From the NCBI RefSeq assembly GCF_007992435.1, contig NZ_BKAG01000023.1, forward strand, positions 1-64,000: 64,000 nucleotides of DNA, written 5' to 3'. Positions 40,876 through 49,778 of the stretch are shown here, piece after piece. A model generated the notes under the pieces. The model was not told the DNA's origin and ran no database searches. It worked only from the letters and a program-made list of their open reading frames with translations. Source of the DNA: Prosthecobacter gellanilyticus. Its GTDB lineage: Bacteria; Verrucomicrobiota; Verrucomicrobiia; Verrucomicrobiales; Verrucomicrobiaceae. Positions within the stretch are counted from its first letter, which is position 1. Each line of letters begins with the position of its first letter. Both the position numbers and the translations under genes were made by a program.

Positions 40876-42243
40876 TCAAATCAGGATGGGCTTCAAAACA
40901 TCTCCATACACGTCTGTGAGCCGGAAGTCCCGGCCAGCGTAGCGGTAGGTCAGCTCCTCGTGATTGATGCCTAACAAATGAAGAATCGTGGCATGCAAGT
41001 CATGCACGCTGACGGGATTTTCCTGAGCGGCGAAGCCGAACTCATCCGTGCTGCCGTAGACGGTGCCGCCCTTGATGCCGCCGCCAGCCATCCACACGCT
41101 GAATCCGTAGTGGTTGTGATCGCGACCGAGCTTGGACTTGCCGCCACTGAGCTCCACGGTCGGTGTGCGGCCAAACTCACCGCCCCAGATGACGAGAGTG
41201 TCCTCCAGCATGCCGCGCTGCCTGAGATCCGCGAGCAGGGCTGCGATGGGCTGGTCAATTTGTCCCGCGAGCTTGCGATGGTTCGTCTCGATGTTGTCGT
41301 GATTGTCCCAGGGCTGCCCGGCGCCATGCCAGAGCTGCACCATGCGCACACCACGCTCCAGGAGACGTCGGGCAATGAGTGTCTGCCGCGCATGCACGCC
41401 ATCGCCATACAGATCGCGGATGTGCTGTGGCTCCTTCGATACATCAAAGGCGTCCGCGGCTTCCATCTGCATGCGGAAGGCCAGCTCGAAGGACTGGATG
41501 CGTGCTTCCAATCGCGGATCACTGCGCTGCTGGCGGTGCGCTTCGTTGATCCGGCGCATGAGCTCGAACTGACGAAGCTGCACTTTTGTATCTGCATGCG
41601 GACTGCGGATGTTTTCGATCAAGCGATCCACGGCTTGATGCTGCGAGTCCACATAAGTGCCCTGGAAGGCACCGGGGAGAAAAGCAGACTGCCAGTTCTC
41701 CGCGCTCTTGATTGGCATGCCGCCAGGGCACATGGCGATGAAGCCGGGCAGGTTCTCATTGCTGCTGCCCAAACCATACGTGAGCCATGAACCGAGGCTG
41801 GGGCGTGGCTGGATGGAGTCGCCACAGTTCATGAGCATGAGCGAAGGCTCATGGTTAGGCACCTGGGCCTGCATGGAGCGGATGACGGCGATGTCATCAA
41901 TGTGCGCGGCGGTTTTCTCAAAAAGCTCGCTCACCTCGATGCCGCTCTGACCATAGCGCTGGAACTTGAAAGGGGAGGGGAAGGCGGCTCCGGTCTTCCG
42001 CTCCGTGAGGCGATGACTCGGGATGGGCTTGCCGTCGTATTTGGCCAAAGCGGGCTTGGGGTCAAAGGTGTCCACATGAGAGGGACCGCCATTGAGGAAG
42101 AAGTGGATGACCCGCTTTGCCTTCGGGGCGAAGTGCGGTTTGCTGGCCAGACTCTCGGCCGCCTGGAGGTCGGTGAGCCCCAGCATGGCCATGCCCATGC
42201 CTGAACGGCGCAGAAAATCCCGGCGCGTGAGAGGTGGGTGCAT
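40876..42243 (-). CDS. Tat-exported DUF1501 (sulfatase-like fold) protein
   Basis: 455 residues. The N-terminus has a twin-arginine motif, RRDFLRR (7-13), before a hydrophobic segment. Family features include FFLNGGPSHVDTFDPKP, VIRSMQAQVPNHEPSLMLMNCG, VQLWHGAGQPWDNHDNIETNH, VIWGGEFGRTPTVELSGGKSKLGRDHNHYGFSVWMAGGGIKGGTVYGSTDEFG and HATILHLLGI, a metal-binding layout related to alkaline phosphatase/sulfatase folds. DUF1501 genes in this phylum usually follow a DUF1549/DUF1553 cytochrome gene; here the neighbour is different, and the only such gene in view is 13 kb away. Function unproven. Confidence 0.92.
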   Translation of the reverse strand: MHPPLTRRDFLRRSGMGMAMLGLTDLQAAESLASKPHFAPKAKRVIHFFLNGGPSHVDTFDPKPALAKYDGKPIPSHRLTERKTGAAFPSPFKFQRYGQSGIEVSELFEKTAAHIDDIAVIRSMQAQVPNHEPSLMLMNCGDSIQPRPSLGSWLTYGLGSSNENLPGFIAMCPGGMPIKSAENWQSAFLPGAFQGTYVDSQHQAVDRLIENIRSPHADTKVQLRQFELMRRINEAHRQQRSDPRLEARIQSFELAFRMQMEAADAFDVSKEPQHIRDLYGDGVHARQTLIARRLLERGVRMVQLWHGAGQPWDNHDNIETNHRKLAGQIDQPIAALLADLRQRGMLEDTLVIWGGEFGRTPTVELSGGKSKLGRDHNHYGFSVWMAGGGIKGGTVYGSTDEFGFAAQENPVSVHDLHATILHLLGINHEELTYRYAGRDFRLTDVYGDVLKPILI

Positions 42244-42395
42244 GGTCTGGAGGATACGCTCCTGGTTGGAGGTGACTTGCTGCCGGCTGAGAAAGCGTAG
42301 GAATTTTTAGCGCAGATTCGGGTTTCCAGAACGGGCATCATCGCTAGATCAATGGATTCCCTGGCTCCGGCCGGACAACCCATTTCCCGTTTTCT

Positions 42396-43508
42396 GTGAA
42401 AAAGAACAATTCCAAGTCCATCCACGTCCTGATCGCCTGCGGCGGCACGGGGGGACACCTGTTTCCCGGCATTGCCGTGGCCGAGGTGCTGAGCGCACGC
42501 GGCCATGATGTGACCCTGCTGATCAGCGAGAAGAAGATCGACTCCATCGCCGCCTCCGGTCACAAGGACCTGCGGTTTGAAAAAATGCCCTTCCTGGCCA
42601 TGCCGAAGCCGTGGTCACCCAAGATGATCGGTTTCCTTTCCGGGCTTTGGAAAGGCATGAAGCAGTGTCGCAAGATCATCAAGGACCACGAGGTTGATGT
42701 CGTGCTCGGCATGGGCGGCTTCACTTCCTTTGCGCCACTCTATGCGGGCCGCAAGGAAGGCTGCCGCACGATGATTCATGAGAGCAATGCCATCCCCGGC
42801 AAGGCGAACAAACTGAACGCCAAGTATTCGGACATCGTGCTCTGCGGTTTGGAAGCGTGCAAAGAGCACTTCTCGAAGCACGGCGATGTGCGCGTGGTCG
42901 GCACGCCGATCCGCAGCAACATGCGGCAGAATTCGAAGGAGGATGCGCATGCCTTCTTCAAGCTGGATCCGAAGAAGAAGACGCTGCTCATCATGGGCGG
43001 CAGCCAGGGCGCGCGTGGTGTGAACCGTGTGGTCGGCATGACGCTGGAGCAGTTTGAGAGGATGGGCATCCAGGTGCTGCACATCGCCGGTCCGACTGAC
43101 TATGAAGAAGTGCGTGACGTGTATGCGAAGCACCCGCTGCTGCCGCAGCATGTGGCTGCTTTCTGTCACCGCATGGATCTCGCGTATCGTGCGGCGGATC
43201 TCGCCATCGCGCGCAGTGGTGCTTCTTCGATGTCCGAGCTGGCTTACTTCGGTGTGCCGAGCCTGCTGGTGCCGTATCCCTTTGCCGCGGAAGATCATCA
43301 GACTCGCAATGCGGAGATCTTTGATAAAGCAGGTGCTGCGAAGCTTCTGGTCGAGAAGGATCTCAATGCGGACATCCTCGCGGACACCGTGCGCAGCATC
43401 CTGACGAACAACAAGAACGCTGAAGCGATGAAGCGCGCCGCGAACAAAGTGGCTGCTCGCAATGCGGCGGAAAAAATTGCGGATTTGGTTGTGAAGGAAG
43501 GGAAGTAG
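42396..43508 (+). CDS. murG: MurG, lipid II synthase
   Basis: 370 residues from a GTG start (MKKNNSKSIHVLI). MurG transfers GlcNAc from UDP-GlcNAc to lipid I on the inner face of the membrane, making lipid II for peptidoglycan. GGTGGH (16-21) is the N-terminal glycine-rich loop. GMGGFTSFAPLYAGR, HESNAIPGKANK, GGSQGARGVNRV and the donor-site RSGASSMSELAYFGVPSLLVPYPFAAEDHQTRNA are all present. The gene is usually in the dcw cluster; here it stands alone, divergent from the DUF1501 gene. Confidence 0.96.
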   Translation: MKKNNSKSIHVLIACGGTGGHLFPGIAVAEVLSARGHDVTLLISEKKIDSIAASGHKDLRFEKMPFLAMPKPWSPKMIGFLSGLWKGMKQCRKIIKDHEVDVVLGMGGFTSFAPLYAGRKEGCRTMIHESNAIPGKANKLNAKYSDIVLCGLEACKEHFSKHGDVRVVGTPIRSNMRQNSKEDAHAFFKLDPKKKTLLIMGGSQGARGVNRVVGMTLEQFERMGIQVLHIAGPTDYEEVRDVYAKHPLLPQHVAAFCHRMDLAYRAADLAIARSGASSMSELAYFGVPSLLVPYPFAAEDHQTRNAEIFDKAGAAKLLVEKDLNADILADTVRSILTNNKNAEAMKRAANKVAARNAAEKIADLVVKEGK

Positions 43509-43520
43509 CCGCCTGCGGCG

Positions 43521-43670
43521 GAATGACGAAATCCGAATGAGGAATGATGAAGGTGGTGGAGGGGAGTGCGGACACTCTTGTCCGCCTCTGTCATGCTTTC
43601 TTCGGAGTAGCGTTCTGTTAGCTGAGTCAGGAGAGAGTGGTAATGCAGCGGACATGAGTGTCCGCGCTCC
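43521..43670. repeat. Heptamer run and paired REP-like palindromes in a 321-bp gene-free stretch
   Basis: Between murG and gpmI (43509-43829) there is no credible gene. Five heptamers with GAA starts run at 43521-43555 (GAATGAC, GAAATCC, GAATGAG, GAATGAT, GAAGGTG). Two 23-bp copies, 43563-43585 and inverted at 43648-43670, match at 21 of 23 positions, and each contains its own hairpin (GCGGACA/TGTCCGC). The nested palindromes fit a REP/BIME element. No inverted partner of the heptamer run was found close by. Confidence 0.75.
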
Positions 43671-43774
43671 TCTCATGACAGTGACGCTGCTTGTGTGCAT
43701 AGCGGTGTCGCGCCTTAGCGCTTCCCACCGCACTCCACGACGCTGCCGCGACTTCCACGTCGGCGCGAGAAACG

Positions 43775-43812
43775 AAAAGCGCAGAACATGGGGTGCCACA
43801 TTCTGCGCTTTT
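43775..43812. terminator. Bidirectional terminator between murG and gpmI
   Basis: AAAAGCGCAGAA (43775-43786) and TTCTGCGCTTTT (43801-43812) form a perfect 12-bp stem with a 14-nt loop. The A and T ends give a U-tract in both directions. It lies 18 bp beyond the gpmI stop. Confidence 0.85.
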
Positions 43813-43829
43813 GAGTGATGGAGGTTGGA

Positions 43830-45380
43830 TTATTTTCTAACCAACAATGATTTGCCGGTCATCTCCGCAGGCTGCGGGACGCCGAGCATGTCGAGCAGGG
43901 TCGGGGCGATGTCGGCGAGGATGCCGTTGCGGACGGTGTAGTCAGCGGAATTACCAGCGACGTAGATGCCGTGGACGAGGTTCGTGGTGTGAGCAGTGTG
44001 CGGGGAGCCGTCAGCGTTGCGCATTTGCTCGCAGTTGCCGTGGTCGGCGGTGATAAAGAGCTTGCCACCGAGCTCGAGCACTTTTTCGACGATCAGCTTC
44101 ACGCCAAAGTCGATGGTTTCACACGCATGCACGCCGGCCTCCACGACGCCAGTGTGACCGACCATGTCGGGGTTGGCGTAGTTCATGATGACGGCATCAT
44201 AGCTCTCCAGGCGACGCAGCACTTCGAAGGTGAGGTCGGGAGCGCTCATCTGCGGCTTCTTGTCGTAGGTGGGCACTTCCTTCGGCGAGATGGCGAGGTA
44301 GCGATCTTCACCGCGGTTAGGCTCTTCAATGCCGCTGTTGAAGAAGAAGGTGACGTGAGGGTATTTTTCTGTCTCAGCGGCTCGAAGCTGCGTGAGGCCT
44401 GCATCCGCAATGACTTGGCCGAGGTTGTTGCTCAGGCTCTCGGAGCCGAAGATGACGTTTGCACCGAGGTCGGCGTAAGTGGCATCGTATTCGGTCAGTG
44501 TGTAGTAGCTGGTCTTCGGGGTGACTTCGCGATCAAAGCCTGCGAAATCAGCCTTCAAGAAAGCCTCGCTCAACTGACGGGCGCGGTCAGCACGGAAGTT
44601 AAACCACAGGATGACGTCACCATCGCGAATGCGCTGCTCATCGGCATGGGAGAAGATCATGGGCTGCATGAACTCGTCACCGCGTGGATCACCTGGATAG
44701 GCGGCCTGGACGGCAGCGCTCGGCAGATCCGTGCGGACTTCACCACGACCGAGAACGATGGCATCCCAGGCGAGCTTGTTGCGCTCCCAGCGCTTGTCAC
44801 GATCCATGGCGTAGTAACGGCCGATGACGGTGGCAATCTTGGCACCGCTGTCTTTGAGATCTTCTTCGAGCTTGGCCATGTAGGCGGCACCGCCCGTGGG
44901 GGAGGTATCGCGACCATCGGTGATGGCATGGACCATGATGTCCTCGACTCCGGAAGCACGCGCGGAGTTGCAGAGAGCGGCGAGGTGGCTCTGATGCGAA
45001 TGCACGCCGCCATCACTGATGAGGCCGAGGAAGTGCAGACGTTTGCCTTTGGCTTTGTGAAAGGCTTCCACGAGCACGGGCATCTTGGCGAGCTCGCCAT
45101 CGCGGATGCTCTTGTTGATACGGGTGAGGTCCTGATAGACCACGCGGCCGGCGCCGAGATTGAGGTGACCGACTTCGCTGTTGCCCATCTGGCCTTCCGG
45201 AAGGCCCACGTCCTCGCCGCTGGCGCTCACGGTGCCGCGGGGGTAGGTGGCGTAAAGGTGATCATGGAACGGAGTGCGGGCCAGCAGGGTGGCATCGCCA
45301 TTGGCTGCAGCTTGGGCTTTGCCGCCGGGGTTGATGCCCCAGCCGTCGCGAATGATGAGAACAACGGGTTTTTTGGTCAT
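43830..45380 (-). CDS. gpmI: 2,3-bisphosphoglycerate-independent phosphoglycerate mutase
   Basis: 516 residues, standard for the family. It interconverts 3- and 2-phosphoglycerate in glycolysis and gluconeogenesis using two Mn ions. The N-terminal metal motif is LIIRDGWG (D12). The phospho-Ser site is GQMGNSEVGHLNLGAG (S68). VHAITDGRDTSPTG, NFRADRARQLS, NYANPDMVGHTGVVEA and ITADHGNCEQM complete the active site. The transcript is alone, ending at the strong hairpin at 43775-43812. The leader is pyrimidine-rich (CCGCCTTCC before ATG). Confidence 0.97.
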   Translation of the reverse strand: MTKKPVVLIIRDGWGINPGGKAQAAANGDATLLARTPFHDHLYATYPRGTVSASGEDVGLPEGQMGNSEVGHLNLGAGRVVYQDLTRINKSIRDGELAKMPVLVEAFHKAKGKRLHFLGLISDGGVHSHQSHLAALCNSARASGVEDIMVHAITDGRDTSPTGGAAYMAKLEEDLKDSGAKIATVIGRYYAMDRDKRWERNKLAWDAIVLGRGEVRTDLPSAAVQAAYPGDPRGDEFMQPMIFSHADEQRIRDGDVILWFNFRADRARQLSEAFLKADFAGFDREVTPKTSYYTLTEYDATYADLGANVIFGSESLSNNLGQVIADAGLTQLRAAETEKYPHVTFFFNSGIEEPNRGEDRYLAISPKEVPTYDKKPQMSAPDLTFEVLRRLESYDAVIMNYANPDMVGHTGVVEAGVHACETIDFGVKLIVEKVLELGGKLFITADHGNCEQMRNADGSPHTAHTTNLVHGIYVAGNSADYTVRNGILADIAPTLLDMLGVPQPAEMTGKSLLVRK

Positions 45381-45454
45381 GGAAGGCGGGTCAATGCGTC
45401 ATGTGGAGGGGGACGTCAAGGAGTGCTCAAGCTTGGAACCTGCCAAGTCCCGCT

Positions 45455-45620
45455 AGTCCGGAGTTCAGAAGGCGGAGTCCGGAGTTAGGAAGAGGGTGCC
45501 CCGTTGGGCATGACGAGGTTTTCAGGCTCTTCGTGGATCCGATATCGAAATCCTGGTGGGGAGCTTCCGGCCACCGGGCAGAATTTCTGACTTCGAACTC
45601 CGGCCTTGGCACTCCGAACT
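45455..45620. repeat. Second inverted pair of 7-bp tandem arrays
   Basis: The plus arm has six heptamers at 45455-45496: AGTCCGG, AGTTCAG, AAGGCGG, AGTCCGG, AGTTAGG, AAGAGGG. The minus arm, read from 45620 down to 45579, has AGTTCGG, AGTGCCA, AGGCCGG, AGTTCGA, AGTCAGA, AATTCTG. The spacer is 82 bp. The unit (AGTYCGG) is unrelated to the GTTTCAA type at 18291. The element fills the gap between gpmI and the CNNM/CBS gene, which argues against the longer coding frame there. Confidence 0.85.
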
Positions 45621-45667
45621 GCCTTGCCCTCTTGACTCCTTGCCTTCCCCCGCACAGCCTGCGGGCT

Positions 45668-46954
45668 GTGTCCCTCCTTGTTTCCGGGTTCATCTATCTC
45701 ATCCTGCTTGTGCTGCTAGGCGTCATCTCTGCCACGGAGACGGCCATCCACTCGGCGCGCGGGCTTGAGGAGAGGCTGGAAAGGGCAGGAGAGGGGAGCG
45801 TGGCACGGAAGTTGCGAAGCATCACGGCGAATCCCTTCGCTCAATTGCACCGCACCCTTTTGCTTTCCGCCACGCTGAACCTGGCTCTTGCCGCCCTCGG
45901 ACTGCATCTGGTGTCAGGCCCCTTTCTGGCGCTGGGCTGGCAGCCCTGGGTGACGGCACCTCTGCTCTTTGCTGGCACGGTATTGATCGGAGATGTGATG
46001 CCAAAGTTTCTGGCGGCTTATTCCCCCTCGGCAGTGCTTTTGGGAAGTCTGCGCATTTTAGATCCGTTTCGCTCCATCCTGGATCCGCTGACAAGGCTGG
46101 CTGACCGGGCCACGGATGCCCTGATCTCCAAGCTGGTGCCGAGCCGCGTGAAGGTGCGGGCGCGCATGACGCGGGATGAGTTTGAGACCCTGGTGGAGAT
46201 GCGTGAGGAGCAGGGCCTGCTGGATGCCGCTGAGGCGGAGATCATCCGCGAGGCGCTGGACATCGAAAGACTTACGGTGCGTGACTGCATGGTGCCGCGT
46301 GTGGACCTGGCGCTGCTCAGTGCTGAGGATGCCACGGCTCGCTCGGCCACGGTGCTGGACCAATCCGCCGGGCGTTTTGTGGTGGTGTATGGAGAGACTC
46401 CGGATGCGGTGGTGGGTATCATTGATTCACTGGCCTGGAAGCTGGCTGGACGTCCGGCCTGGCAGAAGATGATCATGCATGTTCCCTTCGTGCCGGAGAC
46501 CATGCTGGTGCTGGATGCGCTGGAAAAGCACCTGCAACACTCCGCGCTGCCGGTGCTCATCGTGGATGAATACGGTGGTCTGGAGGGCATGGTGAGCCAG
46601 GAGGAGGTGGGTGACTGGCTGCTCTATGAGGCGGCTCCCTGGCAGGGGGAGGCGGGTGAGATCCGAGATCTGGGTGGCGGACGCTATCTGGTGGATGGCG
46701 GCGCGCGTGTGGAAGATGTGGCGCATGAGCTAGGCCTGGATCTGCCTGCTGGCAGCATCGACTCCATCGGCGGGTATGTTTTCAATCAACTCGGCCATGT
46801 GCCGAAGCCGGGTGAGCGCATCAATGTGCCGGGGGCCGACCTCAAGGTGCGACGGGCGGTGCGTGCGCGCATTCAGCAGGTGGAACTGAGACTGCACGTG
46901 AAGAAAACAGAAAAATCCGAGGAAGCGGCCGAAGCTGCTGATCCTGGTATATAA
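45668..46954 (+). CDS. CNNM/CorC-HlyC family membrane protein with CBS pair
   Basis: 428 residues from the GTG at 45668 (VSLLVSGFIYLILLV). An open frame continues upstream to 45401 but crosses the heptamer array, so the internal start is chosen. The N-terminal part has three or four spans of the CNNM type (about 1-30, 65-85, 95-125), a linker MTRDEFETLVEMREEQGLLDAAEAEIIREAL, a CBS pair (about 190-310, starting VRDCMVPRVDLALL and including VPETMLVLDALEKHLQHSALPVLIVDEYGGLEGMVSQEE), and a CorC_HlyC domain near the end (GYVFNQLGHVPKPGERI). Family members handle magnesium or cobalt efflux; haemolysin is a historic label. Confidence 0.88.
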   Translation: MSLLVSGFIYLILLVLLGVISATETAIHSARGLEERLERAGEGSVARKLRSITANPFAQLHRTLLLSATLNLALAALGLHLVSGPFLALGWQPWVTAPLLFAGTVLIGDVMPKFLAAYSPSAVLLGSLRILDPFRSILDPLTRLADRATDALISKLVPSRVKVRARMTRDEFETLVEMREEQGLLDAAEAEIIREALDIERLTVRDCMVPRVDLALLSAEDATARSATVLDQSAGRFVVVYGETPDAVVGIIDSLAWKLAGRPAWQKMIMHVPFVPETMLVLDALEKHLQHSALPVLIVDEYGGLEGMVSQEEVGDWLLYEAAPWQGEAGEIRDLGGGRYLVDGGARVEDVAHELGLDLPAGSIDSIGGYVFNQLGHVPKPGERINVPGADLKVRRAVRARIQQVELRLHVKKTEKSEEAAEAADPGI

Positions 46955-47089
46955 TAAGGGGATCTGGCGGCTAAACCCCCACCTTGCTTTCGGCGTCGCG
47001 AGAGACGGCGGACGTCGAAAAGTTTGACAGAGGGGCGGAAAGCATGCCCTAGATGGCCCCCTTTCCCGCCCCTCGTTCGTTCCTTTATC

Positions 47090-49717
47090 ATGTCCAAGAC
47101 TCTCATCATTGCCGAAAAGCCCAGTGTCGCAGCCGATCTAGCCCGCGCTTTGGCCAAGGCTCCCGGCATGAAGGCTTTCACGAAGGAGAAGGACTATTAT
47201 GAGAACGAGACCCATGTGATTTCCAGCGCTGTCGGTCACCTGATCGAGCTGGCGATGCCTGAGGTGAATGGCAAGAAGATCGGCTGGGGCTGGACGCATC
47301 TGCCCATCATGCCGGACGAGTTTGAACTGCGTCCCATTGAGGACAGCGCGGACCGCTTCAAGGTGCTGAAAAAGCTCATCAACCGCAAGGATGTGACCGC
47401 ACTCGTGAATGCTTGCGATGCTGGCCGCGAGGGTGAGTTGATCTTCCGTTACATCGTGGAGGCCATCGGCGCGAAGAAGCCCATCCAGCGACTCTGGATG
47501 CAGTCCATGACTCAGGGCGCGATCCTGGATGCCTATAAAAAGCTGCGCACGGATGCCGAGATGCGTCCCCTGGCTGATGCGGCGAAGTGCCGCAGTGAGT
47601 CTGACTGGCTGGTGGGCATCAATGCCACTCGTGCGCTGACTGCGCTGAACTCCCGTCACGGTGGTTTCCGCCTGACCCCCGCAGGCCGTGTGCAGACACC
47701 GACGCTGACGATCCTGGCGAAGCGTGAGCGTGAGATCCAAGTCTTCGTTCCGCGCACCTATTTTGAAGTCCATGCACTGTTTGAGGTCGATGCAGGCCGC
47801 TATGAAGGTCGCTGGCTAAACGAAAAATTCGTCAAAGACGAGCAGGACGAGCATAAGAAGCCCGAGCGCCTTTGGAACCGCCAGCAGGCGGAGGAGATCG
47901 TGGCCCGCTGCCGAGGCAAGCAGGGCAAGATTGAGCAGACGACCAAGCCTGTGAAGCAGGTGGTGCCGCTGCTTTATGATCTCACCAGCCTTCAGCGTGA
48001 GGCGAGCAACCGCTTTGGTTTCTCCGCACGCCGAACGCTACAGATCGCCCAGGCGCTGTATGAAAAGTTCAAGGTGCTCACCTATCCGCGAACCGATTCA
48101 CGCTACCTGCCGGAAGACTACCTCGGCACCGTGTTTGGCACCTTGCAGACCTTTGCCTCGCACGATGATCGCAAGATCGACGCACTGCCTGCGGATCTCG
48201 GCAAGCATGCGGCGACTGCTCTGGACAACAAGTGGGTGCGGCCGACGAAGCGTGTGTTCGACACGAGCAAGGTGAGTGATCACTTTGCCATCATCCCCAC
48301 TGGCCTGATCCCACCGAAGGAACTGCCTGAGGCTGAGCAAAAGCTTTTTGACATGGTGGCACGCCGCTTTGTGGCGGTGTTCTTCCCACCGGCTGAGTTT
48401 GAGGAAACCGTCCGCATCACGCGAGTGGCGCAGGATGCCTTCCGCAGCGTGGGCAAGGTGCTCGTGGAGCCCGGCTGGCTGGCCGTGTATGGCAAGAAAG
48501 CCGCTGAAGAAGCCGCGAGCGAAGGTCAGGAACAGCAGGCTAAACTGCTCGTGCTGGCCAAGGATGGCGACACCGCTGACACGAAAGATGCGAAGGTGGA
48601 GGAACTGATGACCAAGCCACCGGCGCGCTTCAATGAAGCCACGCTGCTCCGCACGATGGAGACGGCAGGCAAGCTCGTGGAAGATGAAGAGCTTGCGGAA
48701 GCCATGAGTGATCGCGGCCTGGGCACACCTGCCACACGCGCGGCTATCATCGAAGGCCTGATCAGTGACAAATACATCGAGCGCGTGGAGCGTAACATCG
48801 CCGTGACCACGAAGGGCCTGGCCTTGATTGATCAGATCAGCGAGATCGGTATCGAAGCACTCAGTTCTCCAGAACTCACCGGCCAGTGGGAACATAAGCT
48901 GCGTCAAATGGAGCAGCACAAGCTGGAGCGTAACAGCTTCATGCGCGAGATCCGCAGTCTAACGACTGATGTGGTGGAGAAGACACGTGCCTTCCAGAAA
49001 GCTGCGAAAGAGCGCGTCTATCCGGATTTTGAGGCTGTGTGCGGCACCTGCGGACATCGCGGCTTCAAGCAGACGGAGGACTACTACGCCTGCAAAAACG
49101 ACAACTGCAACGTGCGTGTCTTCAAGACTATTGCTGGCATGGAGCTCAGCGACGCTCAGATCCGTGAACTGGTGGAGAAGAAGTTCCTGCCACCGATGGA
49201 AGGCTTCCGCAGCCGTCTGGGCAAGGATTTCACCGCAGGTCTCGAGATCAAGGACACCGGCAAGGTCTCCTTTGTCTTCCCGACTGGCAGTGATGATCCC
49301 GATGCCCCGCCGCCGTTTGATTTCAGCACGGCCACGCCGATCTGTGACTGCCCTGTCTGCGCGAAGAAGAAGCGCAACGGCAAGATCTACGAGACTTCGG
49401 TGAACTACATCTGTGATGTGGCCGCGAAGGACTCCAAGGCCTGCAACGCCAAACTGCCGCGAGTGCTCTGCAAAAAGGAAATCTCCACGGAGAACGCCAT
49501 CAAGTTCTTCACCGAGGGCAAGTCTGGCCTCATTGAGAACATGATCTCGAAGAGAGGCCGCCCGTTCAGTTCCTTCCTGCTGTGCAAGGCCGGTGAGAAG
49601 CGTCTGCTCGGCTGGGAGTTCCCGCCGCGCGAACCTCGTCCGAAAGCAGCTCCGAAGCCGAAGGGCAAGTTTGCCAAGAAGGCGGAGGAAGAAGCTCCGG
49701 AAGAACCGGGGGAATAA
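47090..49717 (+). CDS. topB: DNA topoisomerase III (type IA)
   Basis: 875 residues from the ATG at 47090 (MSKTLIIAEKPSVA); 22 upstream in-frame residues are unlikely. The Toprim domain has IIAEKPSVA (E9) and CDAGREGELI. The catalytic Tyr is in LTYPRTDSRYLP (Y332), and GLGTPATRAAIIEGL is the conserved domain III segment. The C-terminal third has a zinc ribbon (CGTCGHRGF...YYACKNDNC) and topoisomerase C-terminal repeat motifs (GREFSSFL-like GRPFSSFLLC). It relaxes and decatenates DNA through single-strand passage. A TTGACA at 47024-47029 could be its -35. A strong terminator follows. Confidence 0.95.
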   Translation: MSKTLIIAEKPSVAADLARALAKAPGMKAFTKEKDYYENETHVISSAVGHLIELAMPEVNGKKIGWGWTHLPIMPDEFELRPIEDSADRFKVLKKLINRKDVTALVNACDAGREGELIFRYIVEAIGAKKPIQRLWMQSMTQGAILDAYKKLRTDAEMRPLADAAKCRSESDWLVGINATRALTALNSRHGGFRLTPAGRVQTPTLTILAKREREIQVFVPRTYFEVHALFEVDAGRYEGRWLNEKFVKDEQDEHKKPERLWNRQQAEEIVARCRGKQGKIEQTTKPVKQVVPLLYDLTSLQREASNRFGFSARRTLQIAQALYEKFKVLTYPRTDSRYLPEDYLGTVFGTLQTFASHDDRKIDALPADLGKHAATALDNKWVRPTKRVFDTSKVSDHFAIIPTGLIPPKELPEAEQKLFDMVARRFVAVFFPPAEFEETVRITRVAQDAFRSVGKVLVEPGWLAVYGKKAAEEAASEGQEQQAKLLVLAKDGDTADTKDAKVEELMTKPPARFNEATLLRTMETAGKLVEDEELAEAMSDRGLGTPATRAAIIEGLISDKYIERVERNIAVTTKGLALIDQISEIGIEALSSPELTGQWEHKLRQMEQHKLERNSFMREIRSLTTDVVEKTRAFQKAAKERVYPDFEAVCGTCGHRGFKQTEDYYACKNDNCNVRVFKTIAGMELSDAQIRELVEKKFLPPMEGFRSRLGKDFTAGLEIKDTGKVSFVFPTGSDDPDAPPPFDFSTATPICDCPVCAKKKRNGKIYETSVNYICDVAAKDSKACNAKLPRVLCKKEISTENAIKFFTEGKSGLIENMISKRGRPFSSFLLCKAGEKRLLGWEFPPREPRPKAAPKPKGKFAKKAEEEAPEEPGE

Positions 49718-49726
49718 TTCAAATGA

Positions 49727-49761
49727 ACGAGGCGAGCTAGATGCTCGCCTCGTCTGTTTTT
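49727..49761 (+). terminator. Terminator of topB
   Basis: ACGAGGCGAGC (49727-49737) and GCTCGCCTCGT (49743-49753) form an 11-bp stem with a TAGAT loop, followed by CTGTTTTTG, 10 bp after the stop codon. Confidence 0.92.
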
Positions 49762-49778
49762 GATGGATGTCGTTGAGG

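Noticed and set aside
43537-43818. 93-codon plus-strand ORF between murG and gpmI
   Set aside because: It runs through the palindromic repeats and terminator, has no conserved look and is the sort of spurious ORF that repeats generate.
45401-45667. Longer N-terminus of the CNNM/CBS protein
   Set aside because: The extension reads through the inverted heptamer array and gives low-complexity, non-family sequence; the GTG at 45668 starts right at the first span.
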